Below are positions 46,850 through 54,828 of a stretch of 64,000 nucleotides of DNA, one piece after another. This DNA comes from Clostridia bacterium (lineage in GTDB: Bacteria; Bacillota; Clostridia; RGIG6154). Positions within the stretch are counted from its first letter, which is position 1. The number at the start of each line of letters is the position of its first letter. The position numbers and the translations under genes were made by a program. The notes beneath the pieces are model-generated. The model was not told where the DNA came from. It saw only the letters and a list, made by a program, of their open reading frames with translations, and did no database searches. The stretch lies in the NCBI GenBank assembly GCA_017410375.1, contig JAFQQW010000016.1:1-64000 (forward strand), read 5' to 3'.

Positions 46850-47983
46850 GTGTATAAAAAGTTTTTTATATGCCTGCTTTGTTTTTTCATGACATTTACA
46901 ACAGCAAGTGCTAAAGATATCCATTCTATTGAAGCGCAATCCTATGTGCTGATGGATGGTCAAAGCGGAAAAGTTCTTTTAGAGAAAGACAGTGACATGC
47001 AGCTTCCACCTGCATCAATAACAAAAATTATGACAATGCTGTTAACCTTGGAGGCTGTCGATAAAGAAGTTATATCTCTGAGCGACATAGTTACAGTAAG
47101 CGAAAGTGCCGCTATTCATGAAGGATCACATGTTTTTTTGGAAATAGGCGAGCAAATAAGTGTAGATGACCTGATGAAGGCAGTTGCTGTCGCATCTGGA
47201 AATGATGCTGCAAATGCTCTGGCGGAGCACGTATCAGACTCTCAGGATGATTTTGTAAAAGCGATGAACAAACGTGCAAAAGAACTGAAAATGTCAAACA
47301 CTAATTTTGTGAACTGCAATGGGCTGGACCAGGAAAACCATTACTCTTCAGCAATGGATGTTGCGAAAATGACTTTTGAAATAGCAAAACACCCTGAAAT
47401 TTTTAAATACACATCCATCTGGATGGATACATTGCGAGACGGAGCATTTCAATTGGCAAACACAAATAAGCTTATTCGTTTTTATGACGGAGCGACCGGC
47501 ATGAAAACAGGATACACCTCAAATGCCGGTTATTGTTTATCTGCCACAGCAGAAAGAAATGGCATTTCTTTAATTGCGGTTGTCATGAAATCCCCAACCT
47601 CTTCGGGTCGTTTTGGAGATGCATCTGCATTACTGAATTACGGATTTGACAGCTATACAATGATAGAATGCGGTAAAAAGGGACAAATTTATGGTGAAAT
47701 TGCGGTTGAAAAGGGAGAAAATGAATCTGTTCAGGCGGTTTTGTCCGAAGACGTGAATTTAACGGTTTTAAAAGAAGAAAAGGGAAGTGTAGAAGAAAAA
47801 ATCTTGCTTCCATCAAAGGTTTCAGCGCCGATATACAAAAACAGTACGATTGGAAAAGTGGAGTATCTTATAAACGGCAGAGTAGTGGGGGAAGCGGAAT
47901 TGGTTGCGTTAAACAATTCCCCAAAAACAACACTTTCCTCATGTTTTAAAAAGCTACTTAAAAATATTATTTCATGTGTATAA
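46850..47983 (+). CDS. dacF: D-alanyl-D-alanine carboxypeptidase, DacF type
   Basis: A penicillin-binding protein (peptidase S11) that trims pentapeptides of peptidoglycan; DacF acts in the spore cortex in Bacillus. 377 residues. A signal peptide (~1-22, ending TASA) precedes the SxxK motif PASITKIMTM (~60), SGN in AVASGNDAA, and KTG in GMKTGYTSNAGYC. A C-terminal beta-rich domain and a weak amphipathic end (KKLLKNIISCV) follow. GTG 46850 is used, with GGAGGTG inside the hairpin just upstream. The stop lies in a 19-bp terminator stem. Confidence 0.93.
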   Translation: MYKKFFICLLCFFMTFTTASAKDIHSIEAQSYVLMDGQSGKVLLEKDSDMQLPPASITKIMTMLLTLEAVDKEVISLSDIVTVSESAAIHEGSHVFLEIGEQISVDDLMKAVAVASGNDAANALAEHVSDSQDDFVKAMNKRAKELKMSNTNFVNCNGLDQENHYSSAMDVAKMTFEIAKHPEIFKYTSIWMDTLRDGAFQLANTNKLIRFYDGATGMKTGYTSNAGYCLSATAERNGISLIAVVMKSPTSSGRFGDASALLNYGFDSYTMIECGKKGQIYGEIAVEKGENESVQAVLSEDVNLTVLKEEKGSVEEKILLPSKVSAPIYKNSTIGKVEYLINGRVVGEAELVALNNSPKTTLSSCFKKLLKNIISCV

Positions 47984-48022
47984 ATATAAATCACCGCATT
48001 GATTGCGGTGATTTATATTTAT
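47980..48022. terminator. Bidirectional terminator
   Basis: A 19-bp perfect stem (47980-47998 with 48004-48022) with TTGAT loop, holding the stop codons of dacF (+) and the convergent recombinase (-) in its two arms. Confidence 0.92.
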
Positions 48023-48972
48023 TCTTCATCGTTTAAACTTGCGAGCGGATTGTTTTTTACAGCATTCCGCCTTTGTTCATCGTCAATATGTGTATAAATT
48101 TGTGTTGTTGCAAGCTGATTATGGCCTAAAATTTCCTGCAATGTTCTTAAATCTGTTTCTGCGTATTTATACATCAATGTAGCCGCGGTATGGCGCAGCT
48201 TATGTACCGAGTATTTCGTATCATCCAGTCCGGCATCCTTTATATGCTTTTTAACAAGCCACTGAACTGTTTTATTGCTGATTCTGGTTAATCGTTTGCT
48301 TAAAAAGAGCGCGTTTTTGTCAATAACACCGTCTGTCGGACGCACACGCATATAATTACGCACCGCAGCAATGCAGGCGTCATTTAAATAAATAACACGT
48401 TCTTTGTTGCCTTTGCCGGTTACAATTAAAACATCATCCTTAAAATCATTAATATTTATACCAACCAATTCAGACAAACGAAGGCCGCAATTTAAGAAAA
48501 GTGTTAAAATAGCATAGTCTCTGTATTTGTTTTCACCTTCAACAGCGGACAACAGTTGTTTTGACTCATCTAGTGTAAGATACCGCGGGAGCGATTGTTT
48601 TATTTTTGGAGAGTCCAATTCTTTCGCAGGATTATCCTTAATATGCTTTGCTTTTGAAGCCATATATTTAAAATAGCTTCTGAGACATGCAACCTTACGC
48701 GCTCTGGATGACGCAGTGTTTTTTCTTTCATCTGCCATATACGTTAGGTATGCGTATAAATCAATCAATTCAATGGTTTCAACGAAAGAGTAATCCAGAT
48801 CAGAGATAGAATCAGTTTTTTCATGTAGCTTGTATTCTTTCATAAACAGAAAAAATATATTCAAATCAGAAGCATACTCTTTAACGGTACTGAAAGACTT
48901 ACCCTTAATAGATTGCATATACATCAAAAACTCCCGATAAACAAAAGGCTGCTCATTAATATGAAACTCCAT
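48019..48972 (-). CDS. Tyrosine recombinase, XerC/XerD type, intact active site
   Basis: A 317-residue site-specific recombinase. The N-terminal SAM-like core-binding domain (~1-105) precedes the catalytic domain. All six expected residues are visible: Arg in NCGLRLSELVGI, Lys in VTGKGNKERVIYL, His and Arg in SVHKLRHTAATLM, His in ILGHNQLATTQ and Tyr in IYTHID. It is thus the better candidate for chromosome-dimer resolution at dif than the XerD-like protein at 45941. GGGGAG lies upstream of ATG 48972. It has its own strong promoter overlapping a 13-bp palindrome. No dif-like site was recognised nearby. Confidence 0.93.
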   Translation of the reverse strand: MEFHINEQPFVYREFLMYMQSIKGKSFSTVKEYASDLNIFFLFMKEYKLHEKTDSISDLDYSFVETIELIDLYAYLTYMADERKNTASSRARKVACLRSYFKYMASKAKHIKDNPAKELDSPKIKQSLPRYLTLDESKQLLSAVEGENKYRDYAILTLFLNCGLRLSELVGININDFKDDVLIVTGKGNKERVIYLNDACIAAVRNYMRVRPTDGVIDKNALFLSKRLTRISNKTVQWLVKKHIKDAGLDDTKYSVHKLRHTAATLMYKYAETDLRTLQEILGHNQLATTQIYTHIDDEQRRNAVKNNPLASLNDEE

Positions 48973-48986
48973 TATTTTCTCCCCTC

Positions 48987-49016
48987 AATTATACAAAATC
49001 TTTATTTTGTATAATT
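48987..49016 (-). promoter_or_regulatory. 13-bp perfect palindrome at the recombinase transcription start
   Basis: AATTATACAAAAT (48987-48999) and ATTTTGTATAATT (49004-49016) are exact reverse complements around CTTT. It overlaps the inner part of the -10 box and the expected start point, a typical repressor position; as RNA it would form a 5' hairpin. Confidence 0.65.
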
Positions 49017-49042
49017 ATATCATAATTTTCATAGGATGTCAA
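49014..49042 (-). promoter_or_regulatory. Promoter of the intact recombinase gene
   Basis: On the minus strand, TTGACA (49042-49037), a 17-nt spacer ending in TGA, and TATAAT (49019-49014): a full-consensus, extended -10 promoter. Confidence 0.9.
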
Positions 49043-49540
49043 GTCTTTTTTTTGTAATCAGTCCCCTCACTGTAAAATGTTAAATTATAAATCGAATTAC
49101 CTCATCAATCGGATTTTTATTTTAACATCTGTTTTTTTGATCCCGATTTATTTCAAATTCTTCAGCTCGGTATTCCATAACACATTTAATCCTACGCTAT
49201 TTATAAAATTTATAAAAATTTTTCTTCAGGAAATTTCCGAAATGATGTCTCCTCTGTTTTAAAAAATTCCTGAAGATTTTTTTATTTGAATTTTTAAGGC
49301 TTTCTTAAATAAATAGAGTTATTTTCTTTTTTTATGCAAAAAATTCTTTTCTTATTTAAAATCCTGTCATTTATGATGTGCCTCCAAGAAATCTTTTCGT
49401 TTGGAGTTTTACTTTGTTTTTTACGATACTTGCCTTTGGATGACGGCCTATTCTTTTTTTACTCCGTCCAAATATTTTAACCGGTAAAGTTTTAAAACGC
49501 TCTTTCCATTAAAGTAAAAACATTTTATCTTTGTTTTCGG
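49043..49540. other. AT-rich intergenic region without a convincing gene
   Basis: About 500 bases of unusually T-rich sequence. A 61-codon frame (49077-49262) has no ribosome binding site and an amino-acid make-up dominated by F, I, L and N, as expected of AT-rich non-coding DNA. TCTTCAGGAA (49223-49232) and TTCCTGAAGA (49267-49276) form an inverted repeat with a 34-nt loop, the latter followed by seven T's. Nothing else was recognised. Confidence 0.6.
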
Positions 49541-49569
49541 TTGAATTGTAAATTTAAAAATGCTATAAT
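49541..49569 (+). promoter_or_regulatory. Promoter of the M20 amidohydrolase gene
   Basis: TTGAAT at 49541-49546, a 17-nt spacer and TATAAT at 49564-49569. Confidence 0.75.
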
Positions 49570-49600
49570 AAAGCAAATACTATATTCGAGGTTTTTTAAG

Positions 49601-50722
49601 ATGAAAAATGACTATATTGCTATTCGACGTTATTTACATCAGCACCCAGAGTTGTCATTTGAAGAATATAACTCTGCAAAAACAATCTCTGATGTTTTAA
49701 ACAGTCTGTCTATTCCCCACTCTACAGGAATTGCCAAAACAGGTGTTTGTGGTGTTTTACGCGGGAAATATCCCGGAAAAACAATTCTTTTGCGTGCTGA
49801 TATGGATGCACTCCCTTTGCAGGAAAAAAATCAGTGCGAATATGCATCACAAAACAACGGCGTTATGCATGCGTGTGGACACGATGTGCATGTTGCTGTG
49901 ATTTTGATGGCAGCAGAATTGCTCTCAGAAAGAATCGATGATATTCACGGAAATGTAAAATTTGTTTTTCAACCTGCTGAAGAAACCACAGGCGGTGCTC
50001 TGCCGATGATAAAAGAAGGCATTCTGAAGAATCCCGATGTAAGTGCATGTATCGGATTACATGTAAAGCCCGAGCTTGAAACGGGTAAAATTATCGCTTC
50101 CTCCGGAAAAATAATGGCATCTCCCGACTCTTTTTACATCACCTTATCCGGCAAAGGCGGACATTGCGCGACACCGTCACAAAATGACGATTTATTATCA
50201 GCACTTGCCGTTCTTTTGACTGAATTAAAGTGTATTTCTTATCCCGATTCGTTGGTAGTGCCGTGCGAAGTTCATGCAGGTACAGCACCGAACATCATGC
50301 CCTCTGAACTAAAAATCAGCGGAAGTTTTCGTTCTTTCGATCCGGGCGTTCGTCAAAAGATTGCGCAAAACATATGCAATCTTGTAGAAAAAATCTCCAA
50401 AAGTTTCGGTATTCAAGGTGAAACAGAAATCGAATTATTGTATCCGCCACTTTGCAACGATACCCACTTAACAGCTACCCTTCAAAAGGTCGCCGAAACC
50501 GTGATTGGCACCGATAACGTAATCAAAACCTTTACCCCAAGTTTTCTCGGAGAAGATTTTTCTTACTTTGGAGAATCTGTTCCGGCATCTTATTTTTATC
50601 TGGGATGCAAAAGAAATGACCGCGAAACTGCGTTACACGCAGATAATTTTGATGTAGACGAATCAGCCATCGAGATAGGTGCAAAAATCATAGCAGAAAC
50701 CGTTCTGGAATATTTAAAATAA
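49601..50722 (+). CDS. M20D-family amidohydrolase
   Basis: A metal-dependent hydrolase of N-acyl amino acids, 373 residues; N-acetyl-diaminopimelate deacetylase and hippurate/IAA-amino-acid hydrolases belong here and cannot be told apart by eye. RRYLHQHPELSFEEYNSA, the metal-binding MHACGHDVHVAVI (~90-102), VFQPAEETTGGALPMI and the terminal GEDFSYF are signature blocks; a dimerisation domain is inserted at ~175-290. There is no signal peptide. ATG 49601 follows GAGG at 49588; the longer frame from 49541 would start inside the promoter. It converges with and overlaps the next gene by 9 nt. Confidence 0.92.
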   Translation: MKNDYIAIRRYLHQHPELSFEEYNSAKTISDVLNSLSIPHSTGIAKTGVCGVLRGKYPGKTILLRADMDALPLQEKNQCEYASQNNGVMHACGHDVHVAVILMAAELLSERIDDIHGNVKFVFQPAEETTGGALPMIKEGILKNPDVSACIGLHVKPELETGKIIASSGKIMASPDSFYITLSGKGGHCATPSQNDDLLSALAVLLTELKCISYPDSLVVPCEVHAGTAPNIMPSELKISGSFRSFDPGVRQKIAQNICNLVEKISKSFGIQGETEIELLYPPLCNDTHLTATLQKVAETVIGTDNVIKTFTPSFLGEDFSYFGESVPASYFYLGCKRNDRETALHADNFDVDESAIEIGAKIIAETVLEYLK

Positions 50723-51823
50723 TTGTCCGAACAGCATCAACAAAAAATCCTGAAGCTTCGGAACAATTTTTACATCACAGCTTTCTTTCGAAACAATATC
50801 TGCTTTCATTATCATTTCACCATTTAAATAAAACTCTCTGTATCCAACCACAGCTCCTTTTTCTATCGGAGCTGTGTTATTTTTACTCCAAATCGTTTTG
50901 AAGGTAACGCAATCCGAATCTAAAACAGGAATAGAAACTGTGTTCTTGTAGCTTGTTTTAACAAAATTTTTCTCTCCATTCTTAACAACATAATCCTCTG
51001 CTGTTAAATTTTCCTGCAGTAAATCTTTTCTTTGTAAAATTGAAAATCCGTAATCCATCAATTTTATATGATCATTCCAATCATCCGGTGCATTCAGTGT
51101 CACAGCAATAAGGTGTATCCCGTCTCTTGTGGCTGAACTTACCAAACATCTTCCGCTCTTTTTTGTAAAGCCAGTCTTTCCTCCGCTACACCCTTCATAT
51201 AACGTTAAGAGCTTATTATGATTATGAATCACACGATTGTACGGATGTCCCTTCCAGGGAATTTCATACTGTTTTGTAGAAGTGATTGTTCGGAACAGCG
51301 GATTTTTTTCTGCATAAGCCATAATTTTCGCTAAATCCGCAGCTGTTGCGTAATGCGATTCATGGTCAAGCCCGCTCGGATTGACAAAATTGGATTGATC
51401 CGCACCCGACCTTTTAGCGGTTTGATTCATGAGAATAGCAAAATTTTCAACATCTTTTCCGATGTGCTCCGCAATCGCAACAGAAGCATCATTTCCGGAT
51501 GCGAGCATCAATCCATACAGCAAATTTTCAAGCGTCTGTTCCTCCCCTTCTTCAAGCCAGATTGAAGAACCTTCGATTTCAGAAGCGCTTTTGCTTGTTA
51601 TAACAACATCAGCAGGGTTTCCGTTTTCTATTGCCGTAATTGCGGTAAGGATTTTCGTTGTACTCGCAATTCCCATTTTTACATCCTTGCTTTTTTCGAA
51701 TAAAAATCTTCCGCTGACCGGCTCATATAAAGCGGCAGATGCTGCAGACAAGTCAAACCCCATTATAACAACAGGAAAAAGAATAAAAATAATTAAAAAT
51801 ATAAAAAGAACTTTTTTCTTCAA
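50714..51823 (-). CDS. D-alanyl-D-alanine carboxypeptidase (second S11 paralogue)
   Basis: A second DacF/DacA-type enzyme, 369 residues. An N-terminal signal or anchor (~3-24, VLFIFLIIFILFPVVIMGF) precedes SxxK in GIASTTKILTAI (~54), SGN in LASGNDASVAIAEH and KTG in GGKTGFTKKSGRC. The C-terminal domain ends in an amphipathic membrane-binding helix (LQDFLLMLFGQLF). Gene order (beside gerW, DUF2953, scpB and scpA) suggests the sporulation-linked branch, but the vegetative role of DacA is possible. The start is ATG 51823, with GGGCGGTGA upstream. It differs clearly from the 46850 protein. Confidence 0.92.
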   Translation of the reverse strand: MKKKVLFIFLIIFILFPVVIMGFDLSAASAALYEPVSGRFLFEKSKDVKMGIASTTKILTAITAIENGNPADVVITSKSASEIEGSSIWLEEGEEQTLENLLYGLMLASGNDASVAIAEHIGKDVENFAILMNQTAKRSGADQSNFVNPSGLDHESHYATAADLAKIMAYAEKNPLFRTITSTKQYEIPWKGHPYNRVIHNHNKLLTLYEGCSGGKTGFTKKSGRCLVSSATRDGIHLIAVTLNAPDDWNDHIKLMDYGFSILQRKDLLQENLTAEDYVVKNGEKNFVKTSYKNTVSIPVLDSDCVTFKTIWSKNNTAPIEKGAVVGYREFYLNGEMIMKADIVSKESCDVKIVPKLQDFLLMLFGQLF

Positions 51824-51865
51824 AAAATCACCGCCCTACTTAAAAAGTATGAGCGGTAAACATTT

Positions 51866-52270
51866 TTATTCATTTTCTTCGTCTTTTTTGGGAATCAAAT
51901 CCGCAATTTTATTAACCATAGACGGAATATAATCCACAAGTTTTGTTATCGGATCAGAGCCTTGAACCGGCAACAGTTTAACATGTACATCGTTTGCGAC
52001 CAAAAACGCAACCGGATCAATTGAAACGCCCGCGCCAACACCACCGCCGAAAGGAAATGATTTTTCCGAATCTTCCGCTTTTTTCGAGCTAAATTCTTTA
52101 CCGAATTCGCATCCGCCTGCCGCAAGTCCGAAGCTTACTTTGGATACAGGAATTACAACAGTACCGTCCGGCGCCGTTACCGGATTACCGACAATTGTAT
52201 TCACATCAACCATCTGCTTCAGATTTTCCATAGCCGTGTCCATCATACTGTTCACAGGATGTTCACTCAT
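51866..52270 (-). CDS. gerW: GerW family sporulation protein (YtfJ)
   Basis: A 134-residue protein of the GerW/YtfJ family, needed for normal germination in Bacillus. The block NTIVGNPVTAPDGTVVIPVS and the glycine-rich FGGGVGAGVSIDPVAFLV are family hallmarks. ATG 52270 (MSEHPVNSMMDTAMENLKQM) matches the family start; the frame could also begin at 52282. It overlaps the DUF2953 gene by 8 nt, the same pairing as ytfI-ytfJ. Confidence 0.92.
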   Translation of the reverse strand: MSEHPVNSMMDTAMENLKQMVDVNTIVGNPVTAPDGTVVIPVSKVSFGLAAGGCEFGKEFSSKKAEDSEKSFPFGGGVGAGVSIDPVAFLVANDVHVKLLPVQGSDPITKLVDYIPSMVNKIADLIPKKDEENE

Positions 52271-52838
52271 TCTCAACACCATCTTTCTTTTTTAATATAT
52301 TATTTAAATGCATTAAAGCAACACGCTCCTGCATTAATAAACTTATAACCCAAAAGAGAGAAACAAAAAAACTTATTTCAAACGCAATCTTAGTGTGCGT
52401 TTTATCAAAATCCGGCTCAACCGATACATCAAAGCTTTTAACGGTGTAGCGATTCACAATAAATCCTAAAAAGTTATAAACCGCAGTATACAAAATTCCG
52501 GTACGAATAGCCGTTTCAGCCGCATCTCCGCTGCCGTGGATAATTTTAAACTTAATACTTGATACAGTAAGCTTCGAACGGATGTGTTTTTCAAGAATTA
52601 AAAAAATATCCTTTATCACCTTTAAAAGCATGCGTATTTTCTGAATTTCGAAGTTAAAATTATTAAAAACCGGCTCATGCTTTTTCACATTCCTGTTTTC
52701 TGAAATAAAACTGTATACGCGAATTGATAAAAAACGCACCTCAAGTTTAAATTTTTCGTTAAAAGAAATGCACAATCTGAACGGAATAAACAAGATCCCA
52801 ATCGGAATTAATATTAGAAGCCAAAGAAGATGTAACAT
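52263..52838 (-). CDS. DUF2953 membrane protein (YtfI-like)
   Basis: A 191-residue protein with an N-terminal span (LHLLWLLILIPIGILFIPF) and a C-terminal hydrophobic stretch (ISFFVSLFWVISLLM). The middle has the DUF2953 features (IHGSGDAAETAIRTGILYTAVYN; the YTVKSFDVSVEPDF segment). Function is unknown; it is found beside gerW. ATG 52838 follows GGGGAG by 8 nt; GTG 52844 is too close. scpB ends at 52845. Confidence 0.85.
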   Translation of the reverse strand: MLHLLWLLILIPIGILFIPFRLCISFNEKFKLEVRFLSIRVYSFISENRNVKKHEPVFNNFNFEIQKIRMLLKVIKDIFLILEKHIRSKLTVSSIKFKIIHGSGDAAETAIRTGILYTAVYNFLGFIVNRYTVKSFDVSVEPDFDKTHTKIAFEISFFVSLFWVISLLMQERVALMHLNNILKKKDGVENE

Positions 52839-52844
52839 ATACAC

Positions 52845-53429
52845 TCACTCCCCTTCGACCTGCAAATTCTCCTCATCATCACCCTGCGTTGCTTCAACAT
52901 CCAAAAGAGAAAGTTGCATTGAATCAAGATCCGGTACATCCTCCAGACTTTGAAGTCCAAAAAGTTTTAAAAATTCCGGCGTTGTCCCATATAAAATCGG
53001 GAGCCCCGGTGCTTCCAGACGACCCTGCTCTTCAACAATTTCCCGGTCAAGAAGTTTTTTTAAAGGACCAAAACTGTCAACACCACGGATTTTGTCAATT
53101 GTACTTCTTGTAACCGGCTGATTGTATACAATAATAGATAAAACCTCAAGTGCCGCTCTAGATAGAGTGTTCGGTTTTTTTATACCCGCAAATTTGTTTA
53201 AATATTCAAATAAATCAGGATTTGTTGAAAGCTGGTAAAAATCACCATAATGCAAAATCTTTAAACCTTTCGATGCGTAATTATACCGATCGGAAAAACC
53301 GTTCAGGATTTTTTGCATTTTGCTTCTGGAAAGTTCAAATACTTCTGCCAGTTTTTCAACCGAAACCCCTTCTCCAGATACAAACAGAATTGCTTCTATC
53401 GCATTTTCAATACGTTCAATATCATTCAT
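52845..53429 (-). CDS. scpB: Segregation and condensation protein ScpB
   Basis: Winged-helix subunit that bridges ScpA and helps load Smc. 194 residues from ATG 53429, which overlaps the scpA stop; GTG 53453 is an alternative. IEAILFVSGEGVSVEKLAEV, SRAALEVLSIIVYNQPVTR and IRGVDSFGPLKKLLDREIVEE are characteristic, and the tail is acidic. With Smc at 29033 the whole condensin is encoded in this window, though in two operons. Confidence 0.95.
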   Translation of the reverse strand: MNDIERIENAIEAILFVSGEGVSVEKLAEVFELSRSKMQKILNGFSDRYNYASKGLKILHYGDFYQLSTNPDLFEYLNKFAGIKKPNTLSRAALEVLSIIVYNQPVTRSTIDKIRGVDSFGPLKKLLDREIVEEQGRLEAPGLPILYGTTPEFLKLFGLQSLEDVPDLDSMQLSLLDVEATQGDDEENLQVEGE

Positions 53430-54162
53430 CCCGTGTTTTGTTATCCCCTTCACTTAAAATTATCTTTTCCTCGCTGTATGTAATGGTCAAAGAATCATTC
53501 CGGACCATTTCAAGTACAGCAAGAAAAATAGCAACAATTTCACTTCTTGATTCAACAGCCTCAAACAAGTCGTTAAATTCGACCTGACCATCAACCTGCA
53601 ACCGCGATTTAATTACCTTAACCTTCGTTTTAACAGACACGGGCTCGCGGCCAACTATGCCCGAAAACATATATTTAGAAGGCGGAAGGCTTTTTTCAAA
53701 GCGTTCCATCACCGACGCAAACGCCATGGTAAGCTTGTCGACAGGAATTGTTTCGAACTGTGCGTCAGACTTAAACTGATCTGTTTCGGACGATTCTTTA
53801 AAATAAATATAATCGCATATAGATTTTCTGTCATCAAAGAAACCTGAAATATCTTTGTATTTTTTGTATTCTGCAAGACTTAAAATTAGTTCTTGTCTCG
53901 GGTCATCCTCTTCATCTTCCTCTTCATCATATTGCGGTAATAAAACACGAGACTTAATATATAATAATTTGGCGGCCATGACCAGGAATTCGCTGTTTAC
54001 TTCCAGATTCATTTCTTCTATCCGCTCAAGATATTCCAAGTATTGTGCCGTAATTAAAGAGATGGGAATATTAAAAATACTGACCTTGTTTTTGGAAATC
54101 AAATGCAACAAAAGATCTAAAGGACCTTCAAAAACTTCCAAATGAAAATTCAATTCGCTCAT
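53422..54162 (-). CDS. scpA: Segregation and condensation protein ScpA
   Basis: The kleisin that links the two Smc heads. 246 residues. The N-terminal LEVFEGPLDLLLHLISKNKV is diagnostic; an acidic linker (YDEEEDEEDDPRQE, ~89) and the C-terminal winged helix (VEFNDLFEAVESRSEIVAIF) follow. ATG 54162 overlaps the stop of the M50 gene (ATGA) and has AGGT upstream; the frame from 54183 lies in that gene. Confidence 0.95.
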   Translation of the reverse strand: MSELNFHLEVFEGPLDLLLHLISKNKVSIFNIPISLITAQYLEYLERIEEMNLEVNSEFLVMAAKLLYIKSRVLLPQYDEEEDEEDDPRQELILSLAEYKKYKDISGFFDDRKSICDYIYFKESSETDQFKSDAQFETIPVDKLTMAFASVMERFEKSLPPSKYMFSGIVGREPVSVKTKVKVIKSRLQVDGQVEFNDLFEAVESRSEIVAIFLAVLEMVRNDSLTITYSEEKIILSEGDNKTRDE

Positions 54163-54776
54163 ACAAAAATACCTGAAATCCATTCAAATAAATGATAATA
54201 TATAAAATTTAAAGCTACACCGAGTAAATCGGAGAGATTCAAAAAATAAATCGCTACAAAAAGAATGATACCGCCATAGCGTTCAAAAGAAAGATAATTC
54301 CATTTTGCTTTCGCAGGCAAAAACTGTGCTATAACCTTAGAGCCGTCCAAAGGAGGAACGGGTAACAAATTAAAAAGAAATAACCCAAGATTAATCTGCG
54401 TAAACACACACCAGAAATCATCAACAAAAGACAGCCCGTTAGCTGTATAAATCATTCGGTCTATAACATAAACATCATTTGATATACAGAATATAAGAAT
54501 CGAAATCAAAGCCAACAAAAAATTAGACAAAGGTCCGGCGAGACTGACAGCAATCATTCCCCATTTTCTGTTTTTGAAAAAATAAGGATTCACAGGAACC
54601 GGTTTTGCCCATCCAAAATGAAAAACCAGCAGACACAACGCGCCAATCGGATCAATATGTTTAAGCGGATTCAAAGAAAGTCGCCCGTCATTCCGTGCAG
54701 TCTTGTCTCCCATAAGAAAAGCAACAAATCCGTGGGCTACTTCGTGGAACACAATTGCAAGCAATGCTGCAACCAC
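54159..54776 (-). CDS. Site-2-protease-type M50 metallopeptidase
   Basis: An intramembrane zinc protease of the small S2P/YwhC-like branch, ~205 residues from GTG 54776. The HExxH motif is FHEVAHGFVAFLMGD, and the second metal site is NLLPVPPLDGSK; about five or six spans fill the rest. The only good ribosome site (AGAGGTG, 54829-54823) lies 46 nt before GTG 54776; it would fit an ATC or ATT start at 54815 or 54812 that adds INWAFLQEIITAV and completes the first span. scpA is coupled to its end. The substrate is unknown. Confidence 0.88.
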   Translation of the reverse strand: MVAALLAIVFHEVAHGFVAFLMGDKTARNDGRLSLNPLKHIDPIGALCLLVFHFGWAKPVPVNPYFFKNRKWGMIAVSLAGPLSNFLLALISILIFCISNDVYVIDRMIYTANGLSFVDDFWCVFTQINLGLFLFNLLPVPPLDGSKVIAQFLPAKAKWNYLSFERYGGIILFVAIYFLNLSDLLGVALNFIYYHLFEWISGIFV

Positions 54777-54828
54777 AGCAGTAATAATCTCTTGTAAAAA
54801 AGCCCAATTAATGATAAGTCAACACCTC

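Noticed and set aside
49077-49262. 61-codon frame in the AT-rich gap
   Set aside because: No ribosome site or promoter, and amino-acid content merely reflects AT richness.
48973-49600. dif recombination site near the Xer genes
   Set aside because: The palindromic AT stretches are explained by promoter and operator; no 28-nt site with the expected XerC/XerD arm sequences could be recognised.
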